Source: Skeletonema tropicum
Lineage: Eukaryota; Bacillariophyta; Thalassiosirophyceae; Thalassiosirales; Thalassiosiraceae
Direction of reading: 5' to 3'
DNA length: 64,000 bases
NCBI GenBank assembly: GCA_037178625.1
Contig: CM074131.1
Location: 248,001 to 312,000 of the forward strand
Both the position numbers and the translations under genes were made by a program. This document shows, piece by piece, positions 10,813 to 21,733 of this stretch (positions are counted from its first letter, which is position 1; each line of letters opens with the position of its first letter). A model generated the notes under the pieces. It worked only from the letters and a program-made list of their open reading frames with translations, was not told the origin of the DNA and ran no database searches.

Positions 10813-13200
10813 ATGAATCATTGGCTGCTGCTTCTATCGCTATCGTTGTCACTCAGTGCATTGCTCTCCTGTGTCAGTGCGAGTGACGAATCACGCAAGC
10901 TACTTTGGGGGAATAATATAACAACCGAGGAGGGCAACCAGTTGGGCAGGCTGGAAATTTACGAAGGAGAAGAAGCCGTCAACGTGGTGGATGCGTTTGT
11001 CCAAAATATTGCTAGCGACGTTGACCTTGGCAGTGCGATTGGATTTCGAAGCAATCTCCTTGATGTCGTGTGCGAAACTGAGTCCATCACCTGCTCTACG
11101 AGGGTGCCAGTGGTATACCGAAAGATAATCAACGATGAGCACGGTAAGAATTTGGGAGCGATTGAAATCAACGAGAACGAAGAAGTGATTGATGCCGTTG
11201 TTCGATTCCTCCGCGAGTTCAAAGTGAGTGTAGATGAGATTGCCCTGAAGAATGCCATGTTTGAGCAGGCATGTGGTCATGCTAGAGTTTTGTGTACGAG
11301 GAATGTGGCCGTCGTCTTTAATCAAATGATCAATGGGATCGACGGCTCGCCAATTGGTAGACTTGTCATCCACGAGAACGAAGAGCCTGCAGATAAAGTA
11401 TTTGAGTGGTGCAAAGAGAATAATGCATCCGAATATTACGATTGTGAGTATGACTTATTCCTCCGTCTGCTTCGTCGATAAATCGTCAGCATTCGTTTAC
11501 TCATACCTTTTCCCTTTCCCCTTCTTTGATGAACGCCATTTGCAGTCATTGTAAACTCAGCGTGTGAATCTGACATGGTAATTTGCAAAAGGCGTCAACC
11601 AGTATACTTTTCCATTTCAATCAGCGATCCGGATGGTGGTCACATAAACATGCTGGAACTCAAACATGGCAACGAGCCAGCGGATGACATCTTCGTCTTC
11701 TTTGCAGAGAATGGGCTGTTCAAAAAGAATTGGGACTTCCATGGAATGGTGAAGCAGATCTGTGCCAAACCATCTGTCGACTGCAAGCGAGAGAAGGCAG
11801 TCAAATACTTTGACAACAACTTTAGCATGGGCAATAAAACGCTGGGTAGATTGGTTATTTGGGAGGATGAAGAGGTAGTCGATGTGCTCTACAACATCAG
11901 AATGCATTACAACCTGACGGCTCTCGATCAACGAATGAGTTTCAATGACATTTGCAGGCGCCCTGAAGTCCCTTGTAATAGACTAAAAGCGATTGTGTAC
12001 AGAAAGACGCAGATAACAAAGCTTGACTACGAAAAGTTTGGCAATGAAACGTGTAAGCGCCAGTTTGCAGGTGTCCAGCATTTGTCATCATTTAATGACC
12101 TTCCTTTCGGAGAAAGCATTTCAAATATGTTGAAGGGAGATGTTGCTTCTTCGGTGAGTCCTCTGAGTGATCTGTTTAGATCATATCGTACTCATTTTTA
12201 CTATTTCTCTTCTCACAAGCGCTTGATTGTTGTGACGACTCTAAAGATGGTAGAGCATCCTCTATTCTGCGTTCTTTTACTGTTTGGTCTTCAGATGCTG
12301 TTCTTCCTACTGGTTAGTATCCCTCCAGTCGACAAGAAGATACACGCACCGCTGAAGATTGTCGTTCCAGTCTTCATATTTGTCATTGTATCGATTCTGC
12401 AAGCAGTCCTGGTCGAGCCAAATACTTCTGTGGATAGAGCAATGCACACCTTCGAGGGCAAGCTTCCTGACCTCATCATCTTGGAAGGCGAAGAACCTGT
12501 CGATGTCCTACTGAAATGGGGCAAGCAAGCCTCCAAAGACCATCACCCAATCGTCCGTGAAAACATCTACTGGGAGCTGCTGGATGAAATTTGTAATCAG
12601 AATGAAGTCTTGAGCTGCAAAAGACATCGTGCTTGGGAATATCATGACATGGGCATCATGACTCACTTGGGCAATGAGTTTGCAATTGACTTTTACAATC
12701 CACACGTTGATCCCATCTCTCGAAAAGAGTGTACTCCATTCCTTTTAGGTGAGGAAGTGGTGGATACATGCATTGACGATGCTGCCAATGATTTCTGTGA
12801 ATACCTTGTCCCGCCACCAAAAAATTGTGTCAGAGATATCACTCTATTCGTTGCCTCTCAGCTGCGCATCATTGATGAGAAACGATTCGACACGAAATGC
12901 TCATACAAGAGGCTTGGACTGGAGATGGACGCACCAGGCAGAGAGCTGTACAAAAAAGCAGCCTCTGAAGTGATGAAACGGGGAATGAACATGTCACCCT
13001 TTGTCCGTGTTGATAATGGGACTGTCTCGTTTGATTCATGGTCGAAGGAGACTACAAGTGCCCACCTGGCAATCGACACCTTTGCCAAAATCAAGGATCC
13101 AGAGGCAAGGGAGTGGAATGATAAGCCTTGCACCCCTTACTTTGGTGGAGCTCTCTGTGCTAAATATGATAAGGATGGGAATATGAAGATTGAAATGTAA
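10813..13200 (+). CDS. Secreted or membrane protein with repeated ~75-residue acidic modules, unknown family
   Basis: Two exons, join(10813..11443,11546..13200), 761 residues; the 102-bp intron (GTGAGT...TTGCAG) is phase 1 and restores YYDFIVNSACES. A signal peptide is clear (MNHWLLLLSLSLSLSALL). The body repeats a module: G-x-L-x-I-x-E-x-E-E followed by D-x-V and a helix, then C-x(5)-C-x-R and a short strand before the next copy. At least six copies are visible: GRLEIYEGEE, GAIEINENEE, GRLVIHENEE, a degenerate LELKHGNEP, GRLVIWEDEE and, after two transmembrane segments (about 449-469 and 479-499), LIILEGEEPVDVL. The C-terminal 170 residues have no module. Segment 12154-12219 has GTGAGT at its start and ACAAG at its end, is 66 nt long and has no stop, so it may be an intron that keeps the frame either way. 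I do not recognise the family and assign no function; location at a membrane or outside the cell is inferred. Confidence 0.8.
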
Positions 13201-13939
13201 GGTACGGGGGCAGGTGAGTCATGAATGAGGGCCAAGATGAGATGACGGTGGTGAGCTGCTGTTTTCTTCCGTGCCTCTTCTACCTCTATCTCCATTAGAC
13301 AGTAAAATAAAGGCAAAGATCAGTGGAGTGACAAGGATTTACTGTTCGCAAATATTTCAATTCCTCAGTATCGTACTCCATCTTCGTTAAGAACCCTTTC
13401 TGAAGAACCGACGATCTGCGTAAAGATTCGACGTTCGACGTGCGATCAGAGTTCAAGAAGCAATGGAAGAGCTACCCAGTAGGCAGTTCCTTAACCTAAC
13501 AGCAACAAACGAATCAATCATACGTGGATCGAACTTACCGGATGGTAAGACGGTATAACAATGTACCGTGTCTGAACTCCGTGACTTCATAGCAGCAACA
13601 GTGGCAGTGGCAATACTACAGGGCTGAAGGCAGAACTTGTAGTACGGGCAAAACAATTGCGATTTATCAATGCAGAGTCTCCAAAACCACTGGTCGACCG
13701 AAACCCAAATCCGGACGGGTTGATGTGTTTGCCTAAACCTTGCTATTGCTTTCTTGTAAAATTCATCTAGAGAGAGCTTCTACTTCTACTAGAGATTTTT
13801 TGAACTCTGGGGATAACCTAATCAAATCGATGGGCAGCCCATTCTTTTATGTGCCCCGCTTGTAGTGTGCGGGTTTTCGGCTCGCCCCACTTTTTGACCA
13901 AACGTGGTATCACCATCCTTGATGATCCCATCTTGCATC

Positions 13940-13975
<36 letters not shown>

Positions 13976-14084
13976 CGGTTCAAGTTCTTCCTCTGTGGTG
14001 ATGCTACACATACTTGTTATTCTCTACAAAAGACAGCTACTATGCATGTAGTGAACAGCAAATACTTTCCCTCCTTTCCATCAA
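13201..14084. other. Intergenic region with (AG)n microsatellite
   Basis: Contains a 32-nt AG dinucleotide run at 13941-13972 and no gene I can support. It lies between two convergent genes and includes their 3' flanks. Confidence 0.6.
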
Positions 14085-16595
14085 TTACTTCCACTCCACA
14101 AAACCTTCAAGGAGCTTCAACTCCTTGAGATCTTTTACTTCGACAGGTGATGGCAGAGCTTTAACATAGTTGATTCGCTTCGGCATGGCAAAAAAACAAC
14201 CAAGAGGAACACTCCGGCTCATGGAAGGCTTCGGGACAGATCCATCTCCTTTCAGAGCATGCCGTCCGATAATTCGGTACTTGACTTCACAGTGTTGATC
14301 CTCTGGAGAAAGCAAGTTGGAGTTGAGAAGGGCAGCACCTGTAGCTGTAGTACCAGTCGAGAACAACGGAGTGTAACAGCATTTTGCATAGGTACGTGGA
14401 ATCGGAGAGTTCTTGCGAATGAGACGAGAGAGCCCTAAATGTGCTAGAAGAGAGAAGAGATAAGCAGTTTAGGCGCCTGCACGCCAGCTGAAAGAGAGGC
14501 GGAACCGCAGGAAGTCAGGCATCATCGATTTCGATTTTCGAGCGCCGACCCCATGCCTGCGAAAGGCAGGCGATGGGGTCGGCGGCAGATTCGTCCACTA
14601 CAATACTCTATGTTGCTATTAAAAGCTATTTCTTTTCTTTCGCATTGCTAGCCGTTTCATTGCTTAACCAGGCACCATTGCCTTATTCGATCAATCGAAT
14701 TGATTGTAGTATGACTGTGCGACGCGAAACGACTGTAACATTTGTAACGATTCGACCTTTCCGGGTAACGAAATGTAACAAAAACGTAACACGCTAGATA
14801 AATTTAAAATTCATTTGCGATTTATTAACCAGAAGATGCCCAGCCCCGGGTTTCCCCGGGTTAGCGTCTTTACAGCATAACTTCGTCAATAATAGGCCGA
14901 TTCTTATGGTTCAAAGACCAACAACTTTCCATTTAGTGAGTTTAGAACGCCTCTGCAACGCGCCATGGTGGTATTCCGACCATTCCCCGAGATCTTGGGG
15001 GTGCCATTTCAGTAGTATCGACATCGGCCGGCGGCGGTGCTCGGCCATCACGCATCACACACTAAAAAAAAACATCTCCACCATGACGAATCCGACGGCA
15101 AACCATGGTACTATTGGGCCAATGCACCCAAAACCATGATAAATGACACTCCGTCTAATCCAATTTTTTATGTAGATTCCGATTATGTAAGCGGCGGCGG
15201 TCGAATCAAGGTCATTGTGATGGTATGCGGCTCTAACCGACGCAGACATAAATTCTGCACCTGCCGGGCAACATCATGATATACTCATATTTAATACAAT
15301 TCGGTTATTAATAGCCATGGTGCGTCACAGACACCTTCTATATATTATGATAATTGATAATTATTATCAGTTTTATTAATGACTTGCCAATTAGACGTAA
15401 TAATGGAGTAGTAGGCTGAATCATCCGCTGTTGCTTTGATGCCATCTGGTAGGAATGGTGCTGTTAGGAGTCATATGATACCCTGAAACCACAGTATAAT
15501 GCTCGCAACAGATGGCCATTGGTGTTGTGTGGTGAAAGGTCCCCTATTTCGCGGAGTGAATGCACTCAATATCACTTCAAATACTCGTGTATGTGACGGA
15601 ATAGGGCTCCTGATTTTCCATGAAAACATGCTATATTCCAACCAGTCCAATTATGTTGTAGCCGCAATGAAATAGAGAAACCTGGTCAAACATCGTTGAT
15701 TGTTATATAATAGTCATCACCTCACTGACTTTTGGCACCTCTACATCTTGTATTCTGTCAGATATATGCATTCTCCTTTTTGATGTATTTTGTGGAAATT
15801 ATCCATTTTCACCACCTGTATTCACCATACCACTGCATGCGTCATATAACGCCCAGGCACACTCTAGAGGGAACTGATCGCCGCTTAATAGTATATAGTT
15901 GGCGTGTGCAAACCAGTTCGGTGGCAGAGTAGCTCCGTCTATTCATCTGAAGACCATATTGAAAGTGTATCATCACACCGATGTCAAAGCGCAATTTTCC
16001 GACACCTCTACTTTGGTGCCATGATATGTAGCAATGGCGTCGGTCGATGACCAACTGAGGACATCACTTCACAGAAAGGCTATTGGAGAGGGAGTTACTG
16101 CAGTGGGGCTGTCTAATTTTATGTGTAGCTAGTGTTGTTGATGTCAGCACGTACGGGGTCGAGGTGCGCCATGGTGATCGCTAGTGATTTTTTTCATTAT
16201 GCCATATTATCCCCTGGGCATCTTCTGGTTAAAGGCCTTTAAAGGCGCTCGCGGGTCCCTCCCCGCACGCGCCGGTCTTTCGACGCCATCGGCGTAATTC
16301 ACAGGGGGGGGGTTAGGCGTTTCGAACGAGTCTTCAACTGATCTTGACCTTCAAGTATCGTAATCTCACAGGGATAGATCTGGGTGAAATCACATCCTCC
16401 AAATGGGTCAAGTGCTGCGGCTTCGGGTTTGCCAGAATTTTTGGCAAGTGCGTTGAGTGCATTGTAGTATCCTCTGCAGTCTTTACTGTAGCATACAAAT
16501 CTCATTGCAGAGGTAGAATCGATCGAGCCCTTCACCGTGCCACATTGGCATTGGATGTTTGCTTTGATTGCCTGAATAGGGTTTACTTTTGGCAT
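14085..16595 (-). CDS. GFA/CENP-V-fold protein of the DUF6151 type, intron enlarged by an insertion
   Basis: Two exons, complement(join(14085..14443,16328..16595)), 208 residues. Exon 1 has ATG at 16595 and the zinc-type cysteines CQCG (Cys16, Cys18) and VCYSKDC (Cys35, Cys40), then ALDPFGGCDFTQIYPC and ILEGQDQLKT. Exon 2 continues HLGLSRLIRKNSPIPRTYAKC, with Cys111-Cys112 followed by YTPLF. Cysteine pairs in this order and the TPL motif fit the glutathione-dependent formaldehyde-activating enzyme fold, closest in my judgement to DUF6151 proteins; the length is normal. Splicing joins CT|GTTCG to TTCTAG|CACAT in phase 1. The intron is now 1884 bp but would be only 40 nt without the inserted element at 14476-16312. 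The gene is intact if that intron is still removed; otherwise it is broken. The substrate is unknown. Confidence 0.7.
14476..16312. mobile_element. 1.84-kb insertion inside an intron, 7-bp direct repeats
   Basis: The gene-derived sequence on either side is continuous once this segment is removed, and the 7-mer TTAGGCG occurs at both edges (14469-14475 and 16313-16319), as expected of a target-site duplication. The insert has no convincing protein frame. It begins CCTGCACGCC and ends in a G run; terminal inverted repeats are not obvious. Internal features are a strong hairpin (14543-14584), a GC-rich palindrome near 14838-14860 and AT-rich stretches. The class of the element cannot be assigned. 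Confidence 0.55.
14543..14584. repeat. Strong GC-rich hairpin with GAAA loop
   Basis: Arms CGCCGACCCCAT and ATGGGGTCGGCG enclose a second stem GCCTGC/GCAGGC around a GAAA loop. The total is 42 nt with one bulge per side. It lies 67 bp inside the left edge of the insertion, so it could be a subterminal structure of that element. Confidence 0.7.
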
Positions 16596-17737
16596 TGTTT
16601 GCTTCTTTGTTTTCTTTGTAATTATTGCGCGCTCTCTCTTAAGTACTTTGTACTTAGAAGTATGTAGGTAGGTAGGAGTATTAGATACTAGCCGCGCAAA
16701 GTATGTAATATTTAGTTACACATGTAACATGGTATTATAATTATTCTCTGCTGTACAGTAGTATGAGAATTGCCTCATTCTAATTTACTTATCTGCCTTT
16801 CGTTTGCGTGCAGCTCTTGTGGTTTGGCTGTTCATGTTCTCACATGCTTACCACTCGCTCCTGCCAAAGAAGAAGCTGCACCTCAAGAAGCCACTTCTCA
16901 TGAATGCTTATGTTGCTTGTACCCACCGTCCAATCTATTCTTGCTCCTACCCTGAACTCGTTGCCGCTGCAAGAAAAGACGCTTCTACTGGGCACCTGCA
17001 TCCGCTACACTTCTAAAAGTACGATTGTGCACTGTGATAATAATAATTATTTGTGACACTCCCAAACTCAACCCCCTGAATGTGACACTTTTACCAAACT
17101 CAATCAATCCGCTTCGTGTTACATACACACCTCAAAATGTGACACTGGGACTTTTAGGAACTAATTCCAGGGAGATTTGTCCGAATTCGAGAAGAATTCG
17201 TAAGGGGAAGGCTTGAATTCGTAAGCCCCCAAGGTAAAAGAAGTCATCCATTCTCTGAAATCTCAAAGTCGGAGAGGGCAAGAATTACACAATTCTACTA
17301 TTACACCAAGTCCGTGAAAAATAAGAATTGAAATAATGAAACAAAATCTGCTACGATTTACTCTACAAAACTATGTCCCCATGTGCCTCTGAGTCATTGC
17401 CTGCTCCAATTGTTACAATTCAGCCACTGGTATCAATTGCACATACCCTTATTGAAATCCAATGGTAAGTTCTTTGCTGTTGCTGTTTTGATCCTAGTTT
17501 TGTAATCACCAATCCGGTTTCCCATGCCAAGAATAGTAGCTCCAGTGGCTCTCTTACTTGGTGCGAATTCATTTAACTGACCATGACACTCACTAACTAT
17601 TTCGTCTGCTGCAACTCATGACAGTTCTTGCACGTCGAACGATGCCAACATTACCCTGCACCTCTGCATTGCGTTCAGCAACTTTGATCTATGTAGTACT
17701 TGGAGGAGTTCTTATCACCAGCATGTCCAGTAAGCGC
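16596..17737. other. Gene-free region
   Basis: Holds the upstream flank of the DUF6151-type gene. Several short plus-strand frames exist (for example 16770-17016) but they have no recognisable domain and read as chance. Repeated CTCAATC/GTGACACT motifs occur near 17056-17150. Confidence 0.5.
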
Positions 17738-18757
17738 AGAGAAGAAGAAGTATTTAATTCATATCTTTGTGCTTGATTGATCCCCCTTGACGGAGAGACT
17801 TGGCGGAATAATACTTCAGGACAGCCTCGGGTAATGCAGATCGGATAGTTTCAGTGACAAGCGTTGTTGCACCATCATCTTTCCTCCCATAAAGCAATGG
17901 AAACAAAACCTGTTCCAATCCACTATTTTTTTTGAGTTGGACCTTCGTTAAAGACCATCTTCACACAAAGCAAACATACCCATGGTGCAATACCAATCTT
18001 TGAACCACTTTTCATCGGCCACTCATGCCATTGCGTAACCTTGGATCGTTCTCTTCTCCTTCCATGGAGTGTTCGTCACATTCCACAAACAATCGAAGTA
18101 CCAGTCTCTGAACGTTTGAAATTTTGCCTCCCCTCCCCTTCCAATTGCCTCGGCGATAGAGTGAATGATGGCTACAAACTATAATTGTTCTCCCCATCGT
18201 CGGCATTTGTGATTAGGTGAATAAATATGTGCTGCAGATCACATAGGCGATGCGGATATTTGCCTTCCTCGTCATCCAAGCCAAGGCAATCATACAATGG
18301 CCGGATATCCTCCTGCCCAATCATGCCATCGCCACGATACAACAGATGAAATAATTTCAATTGGATCTCTTTTTTGACACCAGGTTTTAAATTCTTCCAA
18401 AACTCCGGCACGGCCTTTTTGTCGTTCCGGTTGAGGTCCTTCCAGTCGAGATGATCAGGATAGTCTTCTCTGAGGTATTTAATAATCTTAGGACTGCTGA
18501 TGTCACTAGGCGATTACTGTCGCTGTTCCGCGGACGTTGCAGATTTTCATCAAAGTTGATGGGGATAAATCGTGACGCTGTAAACCTGCAAAGATCAATA
18601 ACGATAGATTCTGGATCGACAAGCTCTTCCGGGTTTATTTGTGCAGGGCGATCACGAGACTTTCGATATGCAACCCACAGTCTGAATGCAGACTGGTCGT
18701 TTCGAAGGGCTTCGCCGAGGTTGCGTTGGCCTCGGGGGGCTGAGCCGCCGCCTAGGG
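17738..18757 (-). pseudogene. Degenerate tyrosine-recombinase-like (Crypton/DIRS-type) transposon gene
   Basis: Read on the minus strand, protein-like sequence continues for about 1 kb but jumps between frames. From the 5' side one meets LGEALRNDQSAFRLWVAYRK, then PESIVIDLCRFTASRFIPIN, a frame change near 18480, then KYLREDYPDHLDWKDLNR, VPEFWKNLKPGVKKEIQLKL and GLDDEEGKYPHRLCDLQHI. After another break come FQTFRDWYFDCLWNVT and finally LLYGRKDDGATTLV, LPEAVLKYYSAKSLRQGG. The last block resembles box II of tyrosine recombinases (H-x-L-R followed by GG), with Lys in place of the usual His. This assignment rests on one motif and the general layout, so it is tentative. The frame changes mean the gene is dead. 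Confidence 0.45.
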
Positions 18758-19409
18758 CGCGGCGTCCTAATACACCGCTTTAGCGGATGGTGGTAAAGCG
18801 GAGGGTATTGTTTCGAACTCTCAATCTCATGGTGAGTGTGTTTTTCCTATGGATGATAGCAGTGATTCTTTTCGGCCATCATCTTTGATAGTGCTAGTCT
18901 CTCGAAAAAGTTGGTGGTTACTCCTATTTGTGTATTATCGTGGTTATTTTGACGAAATAACGGGGAGAACAGCCTCACCAAACACCCGGCTAAAATTCGC
19001 CACTTCGTGGCGGGAGACGGCGAATCGACGCGAATTCGGGCAAAATTCCTACGTATTACCTACTTTGTGTAAATTGAGAAGAAACAACCTCGCCAAAATT
19101 GGCGGATATGCTAATTTTGGCCAGCAATTTTTGGCTACCTCACTAACTACTTAATTAACTAACGGACTAACGGACATGATATACACACACACACGCACGC
19201 ACGCACGCACACGCGCGTCAGTCACACCTCTTGTTCGATTCACACTACAGGTCTCGCATCTACAGAAACATTCAGAAGGTTGGTTAGGTTAAAGAAGTGA
19301 TGATAGTGAAGAAGGGGTGTCAAATGGGTGCATTTGATGGTGATTTGTGGTACTAGTATGTACGATTATGGTACTTTAAGGTATATAGGGGGAATGTTTT
19401 CTGTAGAAG
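18758..19409. other. Gene-free region with short palindromes and a CA/CG microsatellite
   Basis: Contains small hairpins such as GCCACTTCGTGGC near 18999, an AAAATTGGCGG...TTTTGGCC inverted pair near 19096-19124 and a mixed CA/CG dinucleotide tract at 19183-19217. No gene is supported. Confidence 0.5.
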
Positions 19410-19924
19410 CTCTAAGAACTGAAGCACCTTGAGAACCCGATTGAATAATCGTCAATAACACCGGTCCGGCCGTCAATCACCAGACCGCAACCATGGTGCC
19501 CACACTGCCGCTGCCGAAATAGACCAACTTAATCGCCGACCTATGGGCCCATCGATGGCCAATCATTAGTATGGACAATTAAGTTAGTGCCGAAGCCCTC
19601 GCCGCAGCCAAATCCCCAAAGAGAAGGCAGAATGGTGACGATGATTTATCACGGCGATGTTCGGCGCTCGCCGGCCAACGAACAGTGCTTTTCGAACATC
19701 TCAATGACCGTTTCTTCTGCATCCAAGCACGATAACATGTTTATAATAGTCTATACTAATGATTGGCCATCGATCGGCCCATAGGTCGGCAATTAAGTTG
19801 GTCTATTTCGGCAGCGGCACCATGGTTACGGTGTGTGGTGTGTTGCGGTTTGGTGATAGACGGTCGGGCCGGTGTTATTTACGATTATTCAATCGGGTTC
19901 TCAAGGTGCTTCAGTTCTTTAGAG
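19410..19924 (+). mobile_element. MITE-like element, family B copy 2, ~165-bp terminal inverted repeats
   Basis: Left arm 19410-19577 begins CTCTAAGAACTGAAGCACC; right arm 19763-19924 ends in the complement GGTGCTTCAGTTCTTTAGAG. The arms match with few differences over about 165 bp. The 185-bp centre is homologous to that of 2637-2985, including a frame reading SPQPNPQREG, GDVRRSPANEQC and SASKHDN. No transposase is encoded. A target duplication is not clear. Confidence 0.75.
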
Positions 19925-20239
19925 GTTATCTCGAAGTCTCAGTTCATACATACATCAAAGTACATAATCATAGATACCACCTACACAAATCACTTGCTTT
20001 CACCCTCCCCATCATCAAGGGTAAATAAATCCCATCATCCCAAACATACCACCATCAACCAACCTTCGCTGAGTAGAGATAACCGAGACCTGTAGTGTGG
20101 TTCGATTGCTCTGTGGGATCAGATCAATCAGCAGGATTCGCATTCGCAGGCTTCTCATCCATCAGCCACACTTTACTGTCACGTTCCGCCCTGCCTACTT
20201 CTTATACTTTTGTAACGTTTAATTATATAACTCTCAACG
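19925..20239. other. Upstream region of the ankyrin gene
   Basis: Gene-free 315 bp. An AT-rich block (TTTAATTATATAAC) ends about 10 bp before the ATG at 20240 and may lie in the leader or core promoter. Nothing else is seen. Confidence 0.4.
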
Positions 20240-21733
20240 ATGATCGACAACAATAATAACAAAGAACGGGCTGCTAATGCCTTAGTCAAGAAAGAATCTA
20301 CGTCGCCTTCAGAGGACGGGCTACGCGGGGTATTGGAGCGACGCGGAATGACACCCAATTATATTCATCGCGATGATGTGTTCCTTGAGGCATGTCGCAG
20401 TGAAAAAGTTGCAAAGGGAGTCATTCGATTCCTCCTAGAATACTTTCCTGGTGTTGCTAGGGCTACTAATGAGGATGGTTTGACTCCGCTTCATATTGCA
20501 TGCTACAACAAGAATATGACACGGGGGATAATACAGCTCCTCATCGATGCTGCTCCAGAGTCTGTTCGCAGCGAGACCAATAACGGTCTGATGCCTCTCC
20601 ATATTTTATGTGGGAACGATGAATTAGATGAAACTAGAGCAGTAGATATTTTGAAGCTGCTGATAAAGAAGCACCCTGAAGCAGTCAGACATGCTGATAA
20701 TGGAGGCGGCATGCCAATTCAATTTGCGATGATGAGGGCAAAATCTCCTGAGTTTTGCCGTGTATTAGTCGAAGCGTATCCCGGATCTGAGCAAATAGCT
20801 GATGCTGATGGCTACCTGCCTTTGCATCTTGCATGTTTACGCAGCAGACTTGTCACAGCAGAATTCTTGTACAAACTCTACCCCGATGCCATCAATCATG
20901 CATCAACGCAGGGATATTATCCGATTCACTACGCAATTGGTGGCCTAAGAGATAGAAGCAATCCGACTGTCGCTCTGGAAATTGTGCGCTTCCTTCTGGA
21001 TTGCTATCCAAATGTGATTTTGCAGAAATGTCAAGGAGAGTCTCTACTTGATTGGGCTTGCAACCTGGAGTATAATGATTCAAACATAGGTTCTGCTCTT
21101 GAAGTCATCAAGGTAATTTATGATTCACATCCAGAAGCAATGGAAGACAATAGAAATCATCGGCATCCACAAGTGCAATCATTCCTCAATACACAGCTAG
21201 CCTATGCTCGTCAAGCCGACGATGAACATCTTATGACAACACCCGATGACAATGGACGTCTCCCACTACACACAGCACTTCAAAACAATGCGAGACTTGG
21301 CTCAATCAAGTTGTTAGTAAAAGGCAATCCATCGGCGATACGAGCCCTAGAGAACAATGCCGCCTTGCCATTGCACATTGCTTGTGAGCACCACGATTCT
21401 ACGAGCGTTGTTCAGTACTTGATTGGACTTGACAAATCCACTCTCGACGCTTTGGACAAGACGGGTGACACAGCTCTCCATTATGCATGTCGGGGAGCGA
21501 AGTATGAGACAATTGCGATGCTACTGGACAAGTATGATGCCGTATCAATATCGAAGCGGAATAGTCACAACAAGCTACCTATCGATATCCTTTGGGAAAG
21601 CAATGCGGTAGAAGATCGAGAAAGTATCGAATACACAGAGAGCGTCTTTCGTCTTCTCAGAGAATACCCCGAGATGGTTATGACCAGCAATGTGAAACAT
21701 ATGCAGACAAGGCAAGCCAAGTGGAGTGTTTAG
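20240..21733 (+). CDS. Ankyrin-repeat protein (497 aa)
   Basis: A single-exon gene of 497 residues made almost entirely of ankyrin repeats. Clear copies contain the TPLHIAC/PLHLAC core: GLTPLHIACYNKN, GLMPLHILCGNDE, GGMPIQFAMMRAK, GYLPLHLACLRSR, GYYPIHYAIGGL, then after a spacer GRLPLHTALQNN, AALPLHIACEHHD and DTALHYACRGAKYE. Each is followed by a helix ending in LL and a YP-type turn (for example LLEYFPGVARATNE). This YP-rich ankyrin style is common in large stramenopile families. No signal peptide, membrane segment or extra domain is visible, so the protein is probably a cytosolic or nuclear interaction scaffold. The partner is unknown. Confidence 0.85.
   Translation: MIDNNNNKERAANALVKKESTSPSEDGLRGVLERRGMTPNYIHRDDVFLEACRSEKVAKGVIRFLLEYFPGVARATNEDGLTPLHIACYNKNMTRGIIQLLIDAAPESVRSETNNGLMPLHILCGNDELDETRAVDILKLLIKKHPEAVRHADNGGGMPIQFAMMRAKSPEFCRVLVEAYPGSEQIADADGYLPLHLACLRSRLVTAEFLYKLYPDAINHASTQGYYPIHYAIGGLRDRSNPTVALEIVRFLLDCYPNVILQKCQGESLLDWACNLEYNDSNIGSALEVIKVIYDSHPEAMEDNRNHRHPQVQSFLNTQLAYARQADDEHLMTTPDDNGRLPLHTALQNNARLGSIKLLVKGNPSAIRALENNAALPLHIACEHHDSTSVVQYLIGLDKSTLDALDKTGDTALHYACRGAKYETIAMLLDKYDAVSISKRNSHNKLPIDILWESNAVEDRESIEYTESVFRLLREYPEMVMTSNVKHMQTRQAKWSV

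Noticed and set aside
10900..11373. 157-codon minus-strand frame
   Set aside because: Antisense shadow of the modular secreted protein.
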